DNA of 39,318 nt from Pseudomonadota bacterium (GTDB lineage: Bacteria; Pseudomonadota; Alphaproteobacteria; Rickettsiales; UBA3002): positions 1-39,318 of the forward strand of contig CAUJIC010000047.1 of NCBI GenBank assembly GCA_963205305.1, written 5' to 3'. The notes beneath the pieces are model-generated. The model worked only from the letters and a program-made list of their open reading frames with translations. It was not told the DNA's origin and did not search any database. Shown one piece after another: positions 25,209 to 34,329 of this stretch; position 1 is the stretch's first letter, and each line of letters begins with the position of its first letter. Both the position numbers and the translations under genes were made by a program.

Positions 25209-25916
25209 TTAGCGGCTAACTGGCCTATCTGACTGCATGAATCTTTGGAGCATAATTTCTTCTTTGTTGGTCAAGTCACAAATGTTTCCAACATCAAAGA
25301 AGGTTATACTTCCATCGTCACGCACTAAAAAATCATCCGCACCACAATCCACGGTTAGCCATATCCGCGGATTCGTTTTCATCCCCTCCGCGCGTATTCT
25401 TTTAGCCTTTATAATTTCGTCTTCGCTTGGCTTTCTGCCCTTTACTATCTCTTCGACAATAAACAGACTGACGCCACGTCCTTCATCTTTCAGTAGTTTT
25501 TTTGCCGATTCTAACCGTATTTCCCCACCCTCTAACTCCACATCTCCTGTGTAGCTATCAAGCACGGGGTGTTTAACAGCAAACAATCCTATAGTATGCG
25601 AGAATTGATTTTTTAATGCTGGCGCACGTTGAATGGCACGAATAGTGTCCAACTCATAAAACGCCTCTTCTGAGCCATGTGTTTGATTTTTATCCTCAGA
25701 ATCTTCAGGTGCCATTGTGTCTTTGAAACGAATTTCTTTAACCAAAAAAGACCTTGGCAATTCTGGGCTAGTTATTTTCCAAACGACCTTACAAAAGCCT
25801 CTGCTGAATTCTTCACACTCCAACGATTTTATATGTTCGCAGCCAAAGTAAGCACCTAGTTTCTTACGAAACTGTTTAGATGCTATAAGTGTTTTTACTG
25901 GTGCGTCATTCTCCAT
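25209..25916 (-). CDS. AT-rich gene for a protein with possible kinase-like fold
   Basis: A 235-residue protein I cannot assign. Several segments recall the protein-kinase/aminoglycoside-phosphotransferase fold: a beta-3-like Lys in SFLVKEIRF (about 58-66), a hinge-like FIVEEIVKG (about 153-161), a catalytic-loop-like VDCGADDFLVRDDGS (about 189-203) and a DFG-like ITFFDVGNI (about 204-212). The match is by eye and no glycine loop is obvious. The gene is clearly more AT-rich than its neighbours (for example 22 of 60 G+C at 25261-25320), which suggests recent acquisition or relaxed constraint. No clear ribosome site is seen. It converges on the HD-GYP gene. Confidence 0.65.
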   Translation of the reverse strand: MENDAPVKTLIASKQFRKKLGAYFGCEHIKSLECEEFSRGFCKVVWKITSPELPRSFLVKEIRFKDTMAPEDSEDKNQTHGSEEAFYELDTIRAIQRAPALKNQFSHTIGLFAVKHPVLDSYTGDVELEGGEIRLESAKKLLKDEGRGVSLFIVEEIVKGRKPSEDEIIKAKRIRAEGMKTNPRIWLTVDCGADDFLVRDDGSITFFDVGNICDLTNKEEIMLQRFMQSDRPVSR

Positions 25917-25955
25917 AATTACACTTACAAAGAATAAGGGTTAAGACACGGTCAA

Positions 25956-27974
25956 TTAAGCCGCCTTTGGCTCTTCCTTCGCTGGTTCTTCGAACTCGAT
26001 CACGAGCTGACCTGCAGTGACACTCGCAGGGGCTTTCACATGCACATCCTTCACCACGGCATCCGCATCGGCATAGATGATGTTTTCCATCTTCATGGCC
26101 TCGATGACGAATAGCTGTTGGCCCGCACGAATCTTATCGCCTTTGGCCACCTGCACGGCAGAAATAAGCCCAGCAATGGGTGCTGTAATTTCAAACTGCG
26201 AGACGGTGCTTTCGCGGACAGGCATGTATTGACCTAGCTCGGCAACACGCAGTGTACGCAGCGTCGCCTTCACTTCAGCGCCTGCATAATTGAGCTGGTA
26301 GCCCTCGGCCAGTGGCTGTACGCGCACGCTGACGGGTTTGCCGTTCACCGTGCCTTGGAACAAGCGCCGCCCCAGCTTCCATGCCGAGCGGATGACGATC
26401 ATGCCATCATCGTAGCTGATGTCGTAGCCGTAATCCTTTTTGCGGCTATACACCGACACCGCATTACCACCAAGCGTCACCACCCAGCGCGCACCAATGG
26501 CGGGGCCGCGGTTGGGCAGCTGACCTGTAATTTGTGCAGCACGCTCGATATCACGCAAGCCACAGAACACCGCCACCGCCATGCACACTTTTTGTGCCTC
26601 AGTCGAAAGCTCGGCACCCGTATAGCCCGCTGGCCATTCCTGCTCGATAAAGTTGGTGGAAATATCACCTTTACGGAACCGCTCGTGGCTCAGCACCGCT
26701 TGCAAAAAGCTGGTATTGTGGGCAATGCCCTGAATCACAAAATCGCCCAGCTGGTCGACCATCAGGTCAATCGCTTGTTCACGGGTGGGGGCATGCGTGC
26801 AATATTTCCCAATCATGGGGTCATAGAACATGCTCACTTCGCCGCCTTCGTAGATGCTGGTATCAATCAGCGTGCCAGGCTTGGCTTCAGGTTCTTGGTA
26901 TTTAATCACGCGGCCTGTCGAGGGCAAAAAACCGCGCGTTGGGTCTTCGGCGTAGATGCGGCTTTCGAACGCCCAACCATTGATTTTAATATCGTCCTGC
27001 GTGAAGGGCAATTTCTCGCCCGCCGCGATGCGAATCATCTGCTCTACAAGGTCGGTACCTGTGACGAGCTCCGTCACACGGTGCTCCACCTGCAGGCGCG
27101 TGTTCATTTCAAGGAAGTAGAATTTGCCTTCGGTATCGACGATGAACTCCACCGTGCCTGCCGAAACATAGCCCACTTGCTTAGCCAGCGAAATGGCCTG
27201 CGCGCTCATTTCAGCACGCATATCGGGGGTGACAAACATGCTTGGTGCTTCTTCGATCACCTTTTGGTGGCGACGCTGGATAGAGCACTCACGCTCGCCT
27301 AAGCTCACCACGTTGCCATATTTATCGGCGATAATCTGAATCTCGATATGGCGTGGATTATCAAAATATTTCTCGATGAACACGCGTGCATCGTTAAAGC
27401 TGCTGCGTGCCTCGCTTGTGGCCATTTTCATGCCGTCGGCCAGTTCTTCATCCGAACGCACCACGCGCATGCCCTTACCACCACCGCCCGCTGCGGCCTT
27501 GATGATGACAGGATAGCCAATTTCACGCGCAATTTTGAGGGCTTCTTTCGGGTCAGAAATAGCCTCGAGCAAGCCAGGGACGCCATTCACGCCGGCTGCC
27601 CGCGCAATCTTTTTCGATTCAATTTTATCGCCCATCAGGCGAATTGCCTCGGGCGTTGGGCCAACCCATGCCGCACTGGTGCGCTCCACCACGGCGCGGG
27701 CGAAATTCTCTTTCTCACTCAGGAAGCCATAGCCAGGGTGCACACATTCCGCACCCGATTGGTCAATGGCCGAAATCAGGTTATCGATATTGAGGTACGA
27801 TTTCACGCTGGGGCTAGCGCCGATATACACTGCCTCATCCGCATTCTTCACGTGCAGCGCATTGGTATCCGCTTCGGAATAGACCGCAATCGTCCGCATA
27901 CCCAGCTTGCGGGCGGTGGTCATGATCCGCGAAGCAATCTCGCCGCGGTTGGCAATCAGTATTGAGTGAAACAT
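25956..27974 (-). CDS. pccA: Propionyl-CoA carboxylase alpha subunit (biotin carboxylase + biotin carrier)
   Basis: A 672-residue acyl-CoA carboxylase alpha subunit. An N-terminal biotin carboxylase (about 1-450) has FHSILIANRGEIASRI, the ATP-grasp loop IKAAAGGGGKGMR and the EMNTRLQVEH motif. A linker domain follows, and the C-terminal biotinyl domain carries the biotin Lys628 in EAMKMEN. The length and linker resemble PccA rather than AccC, which stops after the carboxylase domain. With PccB it makes methylmalonyl-CoA from propionyl-CoA. pccB lies about 2 kb away beyond aceA. GGGA lies about 5 bases before the ATG. Confidence 0.93.
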   Translation of the reverse strand: MFHSILIANRGEIASRIMTTARKLGMRTIAVYSEADTNALHVKNADEAVYIGASPSVKSYLNIDNLISAIDQSGAECVHPGYGFLSEKENFARAVVERTSAAWVGPTPEAIRLMGDKIESKKIARAAGVNGVPGLLEAISDPKEALKIAREIGYPVIIKAAAGGGGKGMRVVRSDEELADGMKMATSEARSSFNDARVFIEKYFDNPRHIEIQIIADKYGNVVSLGERECSIQRRHQKVIEEAPSMFVTPDMRAEMSAQAISLAKQVGYVSAGTVEFIVDTEGKFYFLEMNTRLQVEHRVTELVTGTDLVEQMIRIAAGEKLPFTQDDIKINGWAFESRIYAEDPTRGFLPSTGRVIKYQEPEAKPGTLIDTSIYEGGEVSMFYDPMIGKYCTHAPTREQAIDLMVDQLGDFVIQGIAHNTSFLQAVLSHERFRKGDISTNFIEQEWPAGYTGAELSTEAQKVCMAVAVFCGLRDIERAAQITGQLPNRGPAIGARWVVTLGGNAVSVYSRKKDYGYDISYDDGMIVIRSAWKLGRRLFQGTVNGKPVSVRVQPLAEGYQLNYAGAEVKATLRTLRVAELGQYMPVRESTVSQFEITAPIAGLISAVQVAKGDKIRAGQQLFVIEAMKMENIIYADADAVVKDVHVKAPASVTAGQLVIEFEEPAKEEPKAA

Positions 27975-27999
27975 CTGGTTCCCAATGGTTGGTTAGTCA

Positions 28000-28032
28000 T
28001 CGGTGGTGATTAGTGGAAAAGAACGCCACCGA
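28000..28032. other. Hairpin between aceA and pccA
   Basis: TCGGTGG (28000-28006) and CCACCGA (28026-28032) form a 7-bp stem with a 19-base loop in the 98-base gap. There is no clear T-tract, so it may be a weak terminator or an RNA-stabilising hairpin after aceA. Confidence 0.3.
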
Positions 28033-28072
28033 CAACCGACAAATTCACGGCACACAACCACAATTCAGGCGC

Positions 28073-29350
<1,278 letters not shown>

Positions 29351-29369
29351 ATTGGTCTCCAAGGTTATG

Positions 29370-29380
29370 GTGCATTGCAC
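29370..29380. promoter_or_regulatory. Palindrome upstream of aceA (possible operator)
   Basis: GTGCATTGCAC is a perfect 11-base palindrome with a single-base centre, 20 bases before the aceA ATG. It lies between a TTGGCA (minus strand, 29386-29391) and a CATAAC (29364-29369). The promoter reading is uncertain because initiation there would cut into the ribosome site. Confidence 0.3.
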
Positions 29381-29461
29381 ATAAATGCCAAAGCCGCGCG
29401 CACGAAGCAACCAGAACGGCCCGTTATGACGTAATTTCTCGATTTTTGATGGCGTTGTTGC

Positions 29462-29496
29462 GTTTTGGTTGCGCGCGTGCGCAGTTTAACCAAAAC
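29462..29496. repeat. 9-bp inverted repeat in the aceA/unknown-gene divergent region
   Basis: GTTTTGGTT (29462-29470) and AACCAAAAC (29488-29496) are perfect inverted repeats separated by 17 bases that are mostly alternating G and C. The right arm overlaps the CtrA-type box, so the two signals may be linked. Confidence 0.55.
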
Positions 29497-29500
29497 TTAA
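29486..29500 (+). promoter_or_regulatory. CtrA-type box between aceA and an unknown gene
   Basis: TTAACCAAAACTTAA fits TTAA-N7-TTAA and is identical over all 15 bases to the box at 20877-20891. A -10-like TATGCT follows at 29510-29515, giving about -36 to -22. A second -10-like TATACC is at 29535-29540. Confidence 0.6.
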
Positions 29501-29569
29501 GGCATTCTTTATGCTTTTTTAGCAAGATTCGTGCTATACCCTTCCATGAGCCTCACGAACTAAAAACGA

Positions 29570-30130
29570 ATGAGTGACAAAATGAGCATTACAGAACCGC
29601 ACAAAAAACGCAGCTGGACAGAACAAGAAGATACCAAAAACCCTGCAAAATCAGCGGCGCAGATTTTGATCGCTAAACTAGCGGACCCCGATGTGCGCGC
29701 TGCGCTGGCAGGAAAATCCACCCGTGCAGGCCACCCATTCGACACGTATTTATTGCCCCCACTCACCGCCAACCCTGCCCCTAAAGGCAGGCAATTACTC
29801 GCTGATCTGGCGGCAGAGAAGCCAGTAGCCGCGCTAGATGTCCGCGACTTACTTCAAGGACTAAACACCGCTTTTATTCAATACCAAAAAAGTTTTAGGG
29901 ACTTGCCAAAAGACGCGCATCTTCAAAAAAATGGTCACGCTGACTATTACGATCTGACTACCCCCGAGGACGGGACAACAGGCTATTATTTACAGCACCA
30001 CACCGCACGCAAAGACGCAGAACACTCTGACCGCTATTTGAGCACGAAACAAAAGGATGCACTGGCTTCAACGCTAGGCATGGCGCACAAATCAGTCCGC
30101 CTCATCCTTGGCAATGAGCGAAAAATCTAA
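29570..30130 (+). CDS. Unknown protein with an upstream CtrA-type box
   Basis: A 186-residue soluble protein of unknown family with no signal peptide and no membrane helix. It is hydrophilic and mostly helical, with a basic N-terminus and a middle part (about 75-110) containing LAAEKPVAALDVRDLLQGLNTAF. Two ATG codons (29570 and 29582) are possible; neither has a clear ribosome site. It is divergent from aceA and converges on pccB with 4 bases between stops. The box it shares with the gene at 20911 is the best clue to its role and suggests control by CtrA. Confidence 0.7.
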   Translation: MSDKMSITEPHKKRSWTEQEDTKNPAKSAAQILIAKLADPDVRAALAGKSTRAGHPFDTYLLPPLTANPAPKGRQLLADLAAEKPVAALDVRDLLQGLNTAFIQYQKSFRDLPKDAHLQKNGHADYYDLTTPEDGTTGYYLQHHTARKDAEHSDRYLSTKQKDALASTLGMAHKSVRLILGNERKI

Positions 30131-30134
30131 CCTG

Positions 30135-31673
30135 CTACAACGGCAAATTATCGTGGCGCTTACGTGGGTTTTCCAGCTCTTTGTTGCGCAACGTAGCTAG
30201 CGAACGACAGATGCGCCAACGCGTATTTTGCGGGCGAATCACATCATCGAGGTAGCCACGACCCGCCGCCGCGAACGGTGACGCAAAATTATCGCGGTAG
30301 CTTTCCACCGCCGCGTCAATTTCCTCTTGGTCCTTGAGCTTACCTTTAAAGATAATTTCCACTGCGCCCGCTGGGCCCATTACCGCAATTTCGGCGCTTG
30401 GCCATGCGTAGTTCACATCGTTACGCAAATGCTTGCTGCCCATCACGATATAGGCTCCGCCATAGGCCTTGCGGGTAATCACGGTAATTTTTGGCACCGT
30501 TGCCTCGGCATAGGCATAAAGCAGCTTCGCACCGTGGCGGATGATGCCGTTATGCTCTTGGCTGCTGCCTGGCAAAAAGCCCGGAACATCAACGAGGGTC
30601 ACTATAGGAATCTGGAACGCATCGCAGAAGCGCACGAAGCGCGCGGCTTTGCGGCTGGCATCGATATCCAAACAGCCTGCCAGTTCCATGGGTTGGTTAG
30701 CAACAAACCCCACCGTGTGGCCTTCCATGCGGCCAAAGCCAACGATGATATTTTTTGCAAAGTTCGGAGCAATATCGAAGAAATCTTCCTCATCCACCAC
30801 GCGCTTAAGCACCTCGAACATGTCATAGGGCTTGTTCGCATTATCGGGGATGACGGTGTTGAGGCCCATTTCCACGCGGTCGGCGGGGTCTTCCGTTGGG
30901 CGCACAGGTGGCTTTTCGCGGTTAGAAAGCGGCAAGAAGTTCACCAAGCGGCGCACTTGCAGCAACGCCTCGATGTCATTGTCATACACCATATCGGCCA
31001 CGCCAGTGTGGGTGCCATGCACATCCGCACCACCAAGTTCCTCCTGAGTAATTTCCTCATGCGTTACGGTTTTCACTACATCAGGGCCCGTCACGAACAT
31101 GTAGCTCGACCCACGCACCATGATGGTGAAATCCGTCAGCGCTGGGGAATATACTGCGCCACCCGCGCATGGCCCCATGATGACCGAGATTTGCGGGATG
31201 ACACCCGACGCCAGCACATTGCGCTGGAAAATTTCGGCAAAACCCGCGAGCGAATCGACACCTTCTTGAATCCGCGCACCGCCCGAATCATTGAGGCCAA
31301 TAATCGGTGCGCCCATTTTCATCGCCATGTCCTGCACCTTGCAGATTTTTTTGGCGTTGTTCTCGGAGAGGCTGCCGCCGAGCACCGTGAAGTCTTGGCT
31401 GTAGACAAACACTAGGCGGCCGTTGATCGTCCCCTGCCCTGTCACCACGCCATCACCCGGAACCTTATTTTTCTCCATACCGAAATGGGTGCAGCGATGT
31501 TCCATGAACATGTCGTATTCCTCGAACGAATCAGGATCGAGCAACACTTCAAGGCGTTCACGCGCGGTCAGCTTGCCTTTGTCGTGCTGCACATTGATAC
31601 GCGCCTGACCGCCGCCAAAGCGTGCCTGCTCGCGTTTATGTTCCAATTCTTTTACAATGGCCGTGGCGTTCAT
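30135..31673 (-). CDS. pccB: Propionyl-CoA carboxylase beta subunit (carboxyltransferase)
   Basis: A 512-residue acyl-CoA carboxylase beta subunit of the crotonase-like carboxyltransferase fold. The start at 31671-31673 has GAGG 5 bases upstream, and family similarity begins there; an ATG at 31793 would add 40 unlikely residues. The N-half has [22 protein letters not shown] and the oxyanion-type glycines in [12 protein letters not shown] and [16 protein letters not shown]. The C-half has [24 protein letters not shown] and [13 protein letters not shown]. The length and these motifs fit PccB. It moves CO2 from PccA-biotin to propionyl-CoA. Confidence 0.95.
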   Translation of the reverse strand: MNATAIVKELEHKREQARFGGGQARINVQHDKGKLTARERLEVLLDPDSFEEYDMFMEHRCTHFGMEKNKVPGDGVVTGQGTINGRLVFVYSQDFTVLGGSLSENNAKKICKVQDMAMKMGAPIIGLNDSGGARIQEGVDSLAGFAEIFQRNVLASGVIPQISVIMGPCAGGAVYSPALTDFTIMVRGSSYMFVTGPDVVKTVTHEEITQEELGGADVHGTHTGVADMVYDNDIEALLQVRRLVNFLPLSNREKPPVRPTEDPADRVEMGLNTVIPDNANKPYDMFEVLKRVVDEEDFFDIAPNFAKNIIVGFGRMEGHTVGFVANQPMELAGCLDIDASRKAARFVRFCDAFQIPIVTLVDVPGFLPGSSQEHNGIIRHGAKLLYAYAEATVPKITVITRKAYGGAYIVMGSKHLRNDVNYAWPSAEIAVMGPAGAVEIIFKGKLKDQEEIDAAVESYRDNFASPFAAAGRGYLDDVIRPQNTRWRICRSLATLRNKELENPRKRHDNLPL

Positions 31674-31834
31674 GGTGCCTCTAATGGTTCGTGAATCATC
31701 GTAGCAAACCTGTGACCTAGCATAGGTTATCCGGCTTCGCAAAGCGCCAATTTCAGCGCGTGTGCACAAGGCGGCGCCGATGCTTTTTAGCAAGGTTTTT
31801 TAAGTGGTTATCTGTCAAGAAATTTATGCAAAAA

Positions 31835-32608
31835 TCATGCGTTTTCTGGGTGCTCGTGTAAGAAAAACGCGGCCGCTTTTACATCGCGTGCTTTGCTTGC
31901 CCATTTGGCAGCCACCTCGGCATCCTCGCCCCAATGCTGCGCTTGCACGGTTTCATCCAATCGGCAGGCAACGAGTGCTGCCTCGGTAGTAATTTTTTTG
32001 CGCCACAACGCTAATGCAAGTAGCGCCGAACCAAGGATGGGAACCATGAGTGCCAATGCTGCAAGTTCATGGTTATTTGCTGCAGCAAATTCTGCAGCAA
32101 TTTTTTGCACCGATGCGGCGGGTTGCGGCACAGGCATCAACCCGTTGGTGATAACAAAGGGTGCAGCATAGGTTGATGCCAGCCACGCCAAAATCGGATC
32201 AAAATGCTGAACCTGTAATGCGCGTAGTTCTTCGCTGTGCGAATCGATGGGAAGTGCAGCATCCGCTATCGGTGCGCGGTAGTATAATAAATCTGTTTCG
32301 ATATATCCTGTGATATCGGCAAGCAATGCTGCGCGGTCTATTTCCACGCGGTCGAGTGCAATATTGAGCAGGCGCGTGAGCGGCATGGTATCGGTGTCAA
32401 TATGGGTGGCTTGTGCTTCCCACTCTGCAGCAATTGCTGCTGCCAATTGCTGCGATGAACAGTGCAGCATTTTCTGCTGCGGGGTACGAATGTTTTTACC
32501 ATCGAGGGTAATGACAAAACCACCCTCCGCGGGTGCAACATTTGCTGCAGCATAAAAGCGCTTGGGTTGCGCTTTATTCTCCATTTTTGCTTTGCTCATC
32601 TCGACCAT
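31835..32608 (-). CDS. ATP12-family F1-ATPase assembly chaperone
   Basis: A 257-residue homologue of mitochondrial Atp12, which binds the F1 alpha subunit during ATP synthase assembly. Recognisable parts are KRFYAAANVAPAEGGFVITLDGKNIRTP at the N-terminus (shown here only as a location, residues 16-43), EWEAQATHIDTDTMPLTRLLNIALDR (residues 72-97) and TDLLYYRA. The family is found in alphaproteobacteria and mitochondria, so it helps place the organism. It follows the pseudouridine synthase gene by 2 bases in the crcB operon. Its alanine codons lean strongly to GCA and GCT, unlike neighbours that prefer GCC and GCG. Confidence 0.9.
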   Translation of the reverse strand: MVEMSKAKMENKAQPKRFYAAANVAPAEGGFVITLDGKNIRTPQQKMLHCSSQQLAAAIAAEWEAQATHIDTDTMPLTRLLNIALDRVEIDRAALLADITGYIETDLLYYRAPIADAALPIDSHSEELRALQVQHFDPILAWLASTYAAPFVITNGLMPVPQPAASVQKIAAEFAAANNHELAALALMVPILGSALLALALWRKKITTEAALVACRLDETVQAQHWGEDAEVAAKWASKARDVKAAAFFLHEHPENA

Positions 32609-32610
32609 AA

Positions 32611-33591
32611 CTACTGCGGCAGGCTTAAGCCCAGAGCCTCAATGCTTGCAGCAATATGCGGCGCGAGTGGCGCCATAAATTCGCGCTCCGGCTTACCGAA
32701 CATGGGTGGCAAATAGATCTTCCACGCTTGCAGATGCAGCTTGCCCGAAAGCTCGACCCCACCCTTCACGTGTGCTGCACCGCCGCCATATTTTCCGTCA
32801 CCCACAATGGGGCATTTCATCTCGGCCATGTGCACGCGTAATTGGTGCGTGCGCCCCGTGATTGGCTCGAGCTCCACCAGTGCCATTTTTTTGGCCAAGT
32901 GCTCCAGTGTGCGATAGTGCGTAATCGCACGTTTGCCGTCCTCCTCCACACTGCGCACCATCTCGCGGCTGTCTTCGCCCTTGGCGACTTTATCAAGGTT
33001 CGATTCAATTTCGCCCGTGTAAGGATTGGGCACGTTCACCACCAGTGCGAGGTAGGTTTTACGAATGGTTTTGGCCACAAACCCACGCTGCAATTCCGCC
33101 GCCGCTGCGCTGTGACGCGCGAGCAGCATCACGCCACTTGTGTCCTTGTCCAGCCGATGCACAAGGCGCGGGATTTGTTTCCCATCGAACTGTAACGCGG
33201 GCAACATTCCATCCAGGTGCTTCACTACTTTACTGCCACCTTGCACCGCCAAACCCGCAGGCTTGTTGATGACCAGTATATCCTTGTCCTTATAGAGCAC
33301 AAAACTTTGTGCTTCCTCAGCCAACTCCAGCGTCAGCTTCATGGGCTGTTTTTCGCGTGGTGCTTGCGCCTTATCGGGGTTGATAATATCGCCGCGCACC
33401 TCGACCACATCGCCTTCGAACACGCGCTTGCTGCCTTCTTCCTTTTTGCCATTCAGGCGAATCCGCCCGCTACGCAGTGCCTTTTGGTACACGGAATTGG
33501 GGGCACTGCCGAGAATACGCTGACACCACCGATCAAGACGCGTGTTGCCGTCCATTGCGTCTACCGCATAGCTTCTACGTTCCATTGCCAT
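32611..33591 (-). CDS. rluC: RluA-family 23S rRNA pseudouridine synthase (RluC-like)
   Basis: A 326-residue pseudouridine synthase. An N-terminal S4 RNA-binding domain (about 10-70, LDRWCQRILGSAPNSVYQKALRSG region) is followed by the catalytic domain with the active-site Asp in LVHRLDKDTSGVML. The TGRTHQLRVHM motif is also present. The family places pseudouridine in 23S rRNA; RluC versus RluD specificity is not settled by eye. The ATG at 33589-33591 overlaps the crcB stop (TAATG) and has GGGG a few bases upstream; an in-frame upstream ATG lies within crcB and is not used. Confidence 0.9.
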   Translation of the reverse strand: MAMERRSYAVDAMDGNTRLDRWCQRILGSAPNSVYQKALRSGRIRLNGKKEEGSKRVFEGDVVEVRGDIINPDKAQAPREKQPMKLTLELAEEAQSFVLYKDKDILVINKPAGLAVQGGSKVVKHLDGMLPALQFDGKQIPRLVHRLDKDTSGVMLLARHSAAAAELQRGFVAKTIRKTYLALVVNVPNPYTGEIESNLDKVAKGEDSREMVRSVEEDGKRAITHYRTLEHLAKKMALVELEPITGRTHQLRVHMAEMKCPIVGDGKYGGGAAHVKGGVELSGKLHLQAWKIYLPPMFGKPEREFMAPLAPHIAASIEALGLSLPQ

Positions 33592-33968
33592 TATCGCCCC
33601 ACCTGAAAGCCAGCCGCCACCGCTACCAGCGAAAGAATTACACTGCCACCCACATAGAGGATTACCTGCGCCCATGCGCCACGCTCAATAAGCTGCATGG
33701 TATCCCAGCTAAATGCCGAGAAGGTGGTAAACCCGCCGAGCACACCCGTCACTAAAAATAGCCGCGAACTTTCGGAATCCATGACCGCATAACGCGCCAT
33801 CAGCAGGCCAATCGCGAACGAACCTGCGATATTGACCAGCATGGTGCCAACGGGAAAGGGCTGCGGATGAACATGCATCACCAGTTGCACCACGCCATAC
33901 CGCAAAAGCGCACCAATGGCACCGCCTGCCGCAACGAGAGAGATGGGGATGAGGGCAAGCACTATCAT
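33591..33968 (-). CDS. crcB: Fluoride channel CrcB/Fluc
   Basis: A 125-residue dual-topology fluoride exporter with four hydrophobic helices. The family motifs GGAIGALLRYGV, PVGTMLVNIAGSF and TGVLGGFTTFSAFSWD are complete, including the phenylalanines and the Asn of the fluoride path. It is the first gene of crcB-rluC-atp12. No fluoride riboswitch is visible; instead GTGACA-17-TATAAA ends 6 bases before the ATG, leaving no room for a leader. Confidence 0.96.
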   Translation of the reverse strand: MIVLALIPISLVAAGGAIGALLRYGVVQLVMHVHPQPFPVGTMLVNIAGSFAIGLLMARYAVMDSESSRLFLVTGVLGGFTTFSAFSWDTMQLIERGAWAQVILYVGGSVILSLVAVAAGFQVGR

Positions 33969-33974
33969 GCGCGC

Positions 33975-34003
33975 TTTATAACGAAAGCAGCGCTGGTTGT
34001 CAC
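33975..34003 (-). promoter_or_regulatory. Predicted crcB operon promoter, leaderless type
   Basis: On the minus strand GTGACA (33998-34003, 5 of 6 to TTGACA), a 17-base spacer and TATAAA (33975-33980) lie 6 bases before the crcB ATG. This is the clearest of the leaderless promoters in the window. Confidence 0.6.
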
Positions 34004-34013
34004 CCTAGCATTA

Positions 34014-34196
34014 CTACATCTGGATTTGCTGCGCTTGCGCATGTCTGCGCTTGTCTGCCTCTCGTGCAAGCCAGTCGGGTTCTGCACTACTACCCTGCTG
34101 CTGTTGCTGCAGAACAGTTGTTCTAGGGCGATTCTGCCGCTGGGGCGGGTTACACTGCTTTTCGTCATTGGATTGCTGTTGTTGCTCAACCGGCAT
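34014..34196 (-). CDS. Small Gln-rich protein with an upstream Pho box
   Basis: A 60-residue hydrophilic protein with two short glutamine runs (QQQQ and QQQQQ) and charged, probably helical ends; it has one Cys. I do not recognise it. The ATG at 34194-34196 is preferred because AAAAAAGG lies 9 bases upstream; the ATG at 34205 touches that site directly. A Pho-box-like site lies 64 bases upstream in the same orientation. It ends 45 bases before crcB. A Cys-rich frame on the other strand is the mirror of the Gln codons. Moderately supported. Confidence 0.5.
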   Translation of the reverse strand: MPVEQQQQSNDEKQCNPPQRQNRPRTTVLQQQQQGSSAEPDWLAREADKRRHAQAQQIQM

Positions 34197-34260
34197 ATTA
34201 TCCATCCTTTTTTATGGTTTTGTTAGTCCTGCAGACTAGCATTATCCACCACATTATTGG

Positions 34261-34278
34261 ATGACAGTTTAATGACAA
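34261..34278 (-). promoter_or_regulatory. Pho box (predicted PhoB site), two mismatches
   Basis: On the minus strand TTGTCATTAAACTGTCAT matches the E. coli Pho consensus at 16 of 18 positions with the two half-sites 11 bases apart. It lies after the rarA stop and reads toward the small Gln-rich gene. A -10-like GATAAT follows about 14 bases later. Confidence 0.6.
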
Positions 34279-34329
34279 TTTTGCGCTGCACCATTGCCAA
34301 AAAACATAAGGTGGCCCTGCATAAATTGC

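Noticed and set aside
26355-27302. Plus-strand open frame of 315 codons inside pccA
   Set aside because: Antisense shadow of the biotin carboxylase coding sequence.
30327-31415. Plus-strand open frame of 362 codons inside pccB
   Set aside because: It is the antisense shadow of a highly conserved gene; its translation is rich in His, Arg and Cys, as expected from reverse reading, with no domain.
33969-34013. Fluoride riboswitch before crcB
   Set aside because: The predicted transcript start is at the ATG and the 45-base gap is too short for the aptamer; no GGNGATGG-type core was seen.
34051-34239. Plus-strand Cys-rich frame with CCCCC and CCCC runs
   Set aside because: The cysteine runs are the reverse reading of glutamine codons in the better-supported minus-strand small gene.
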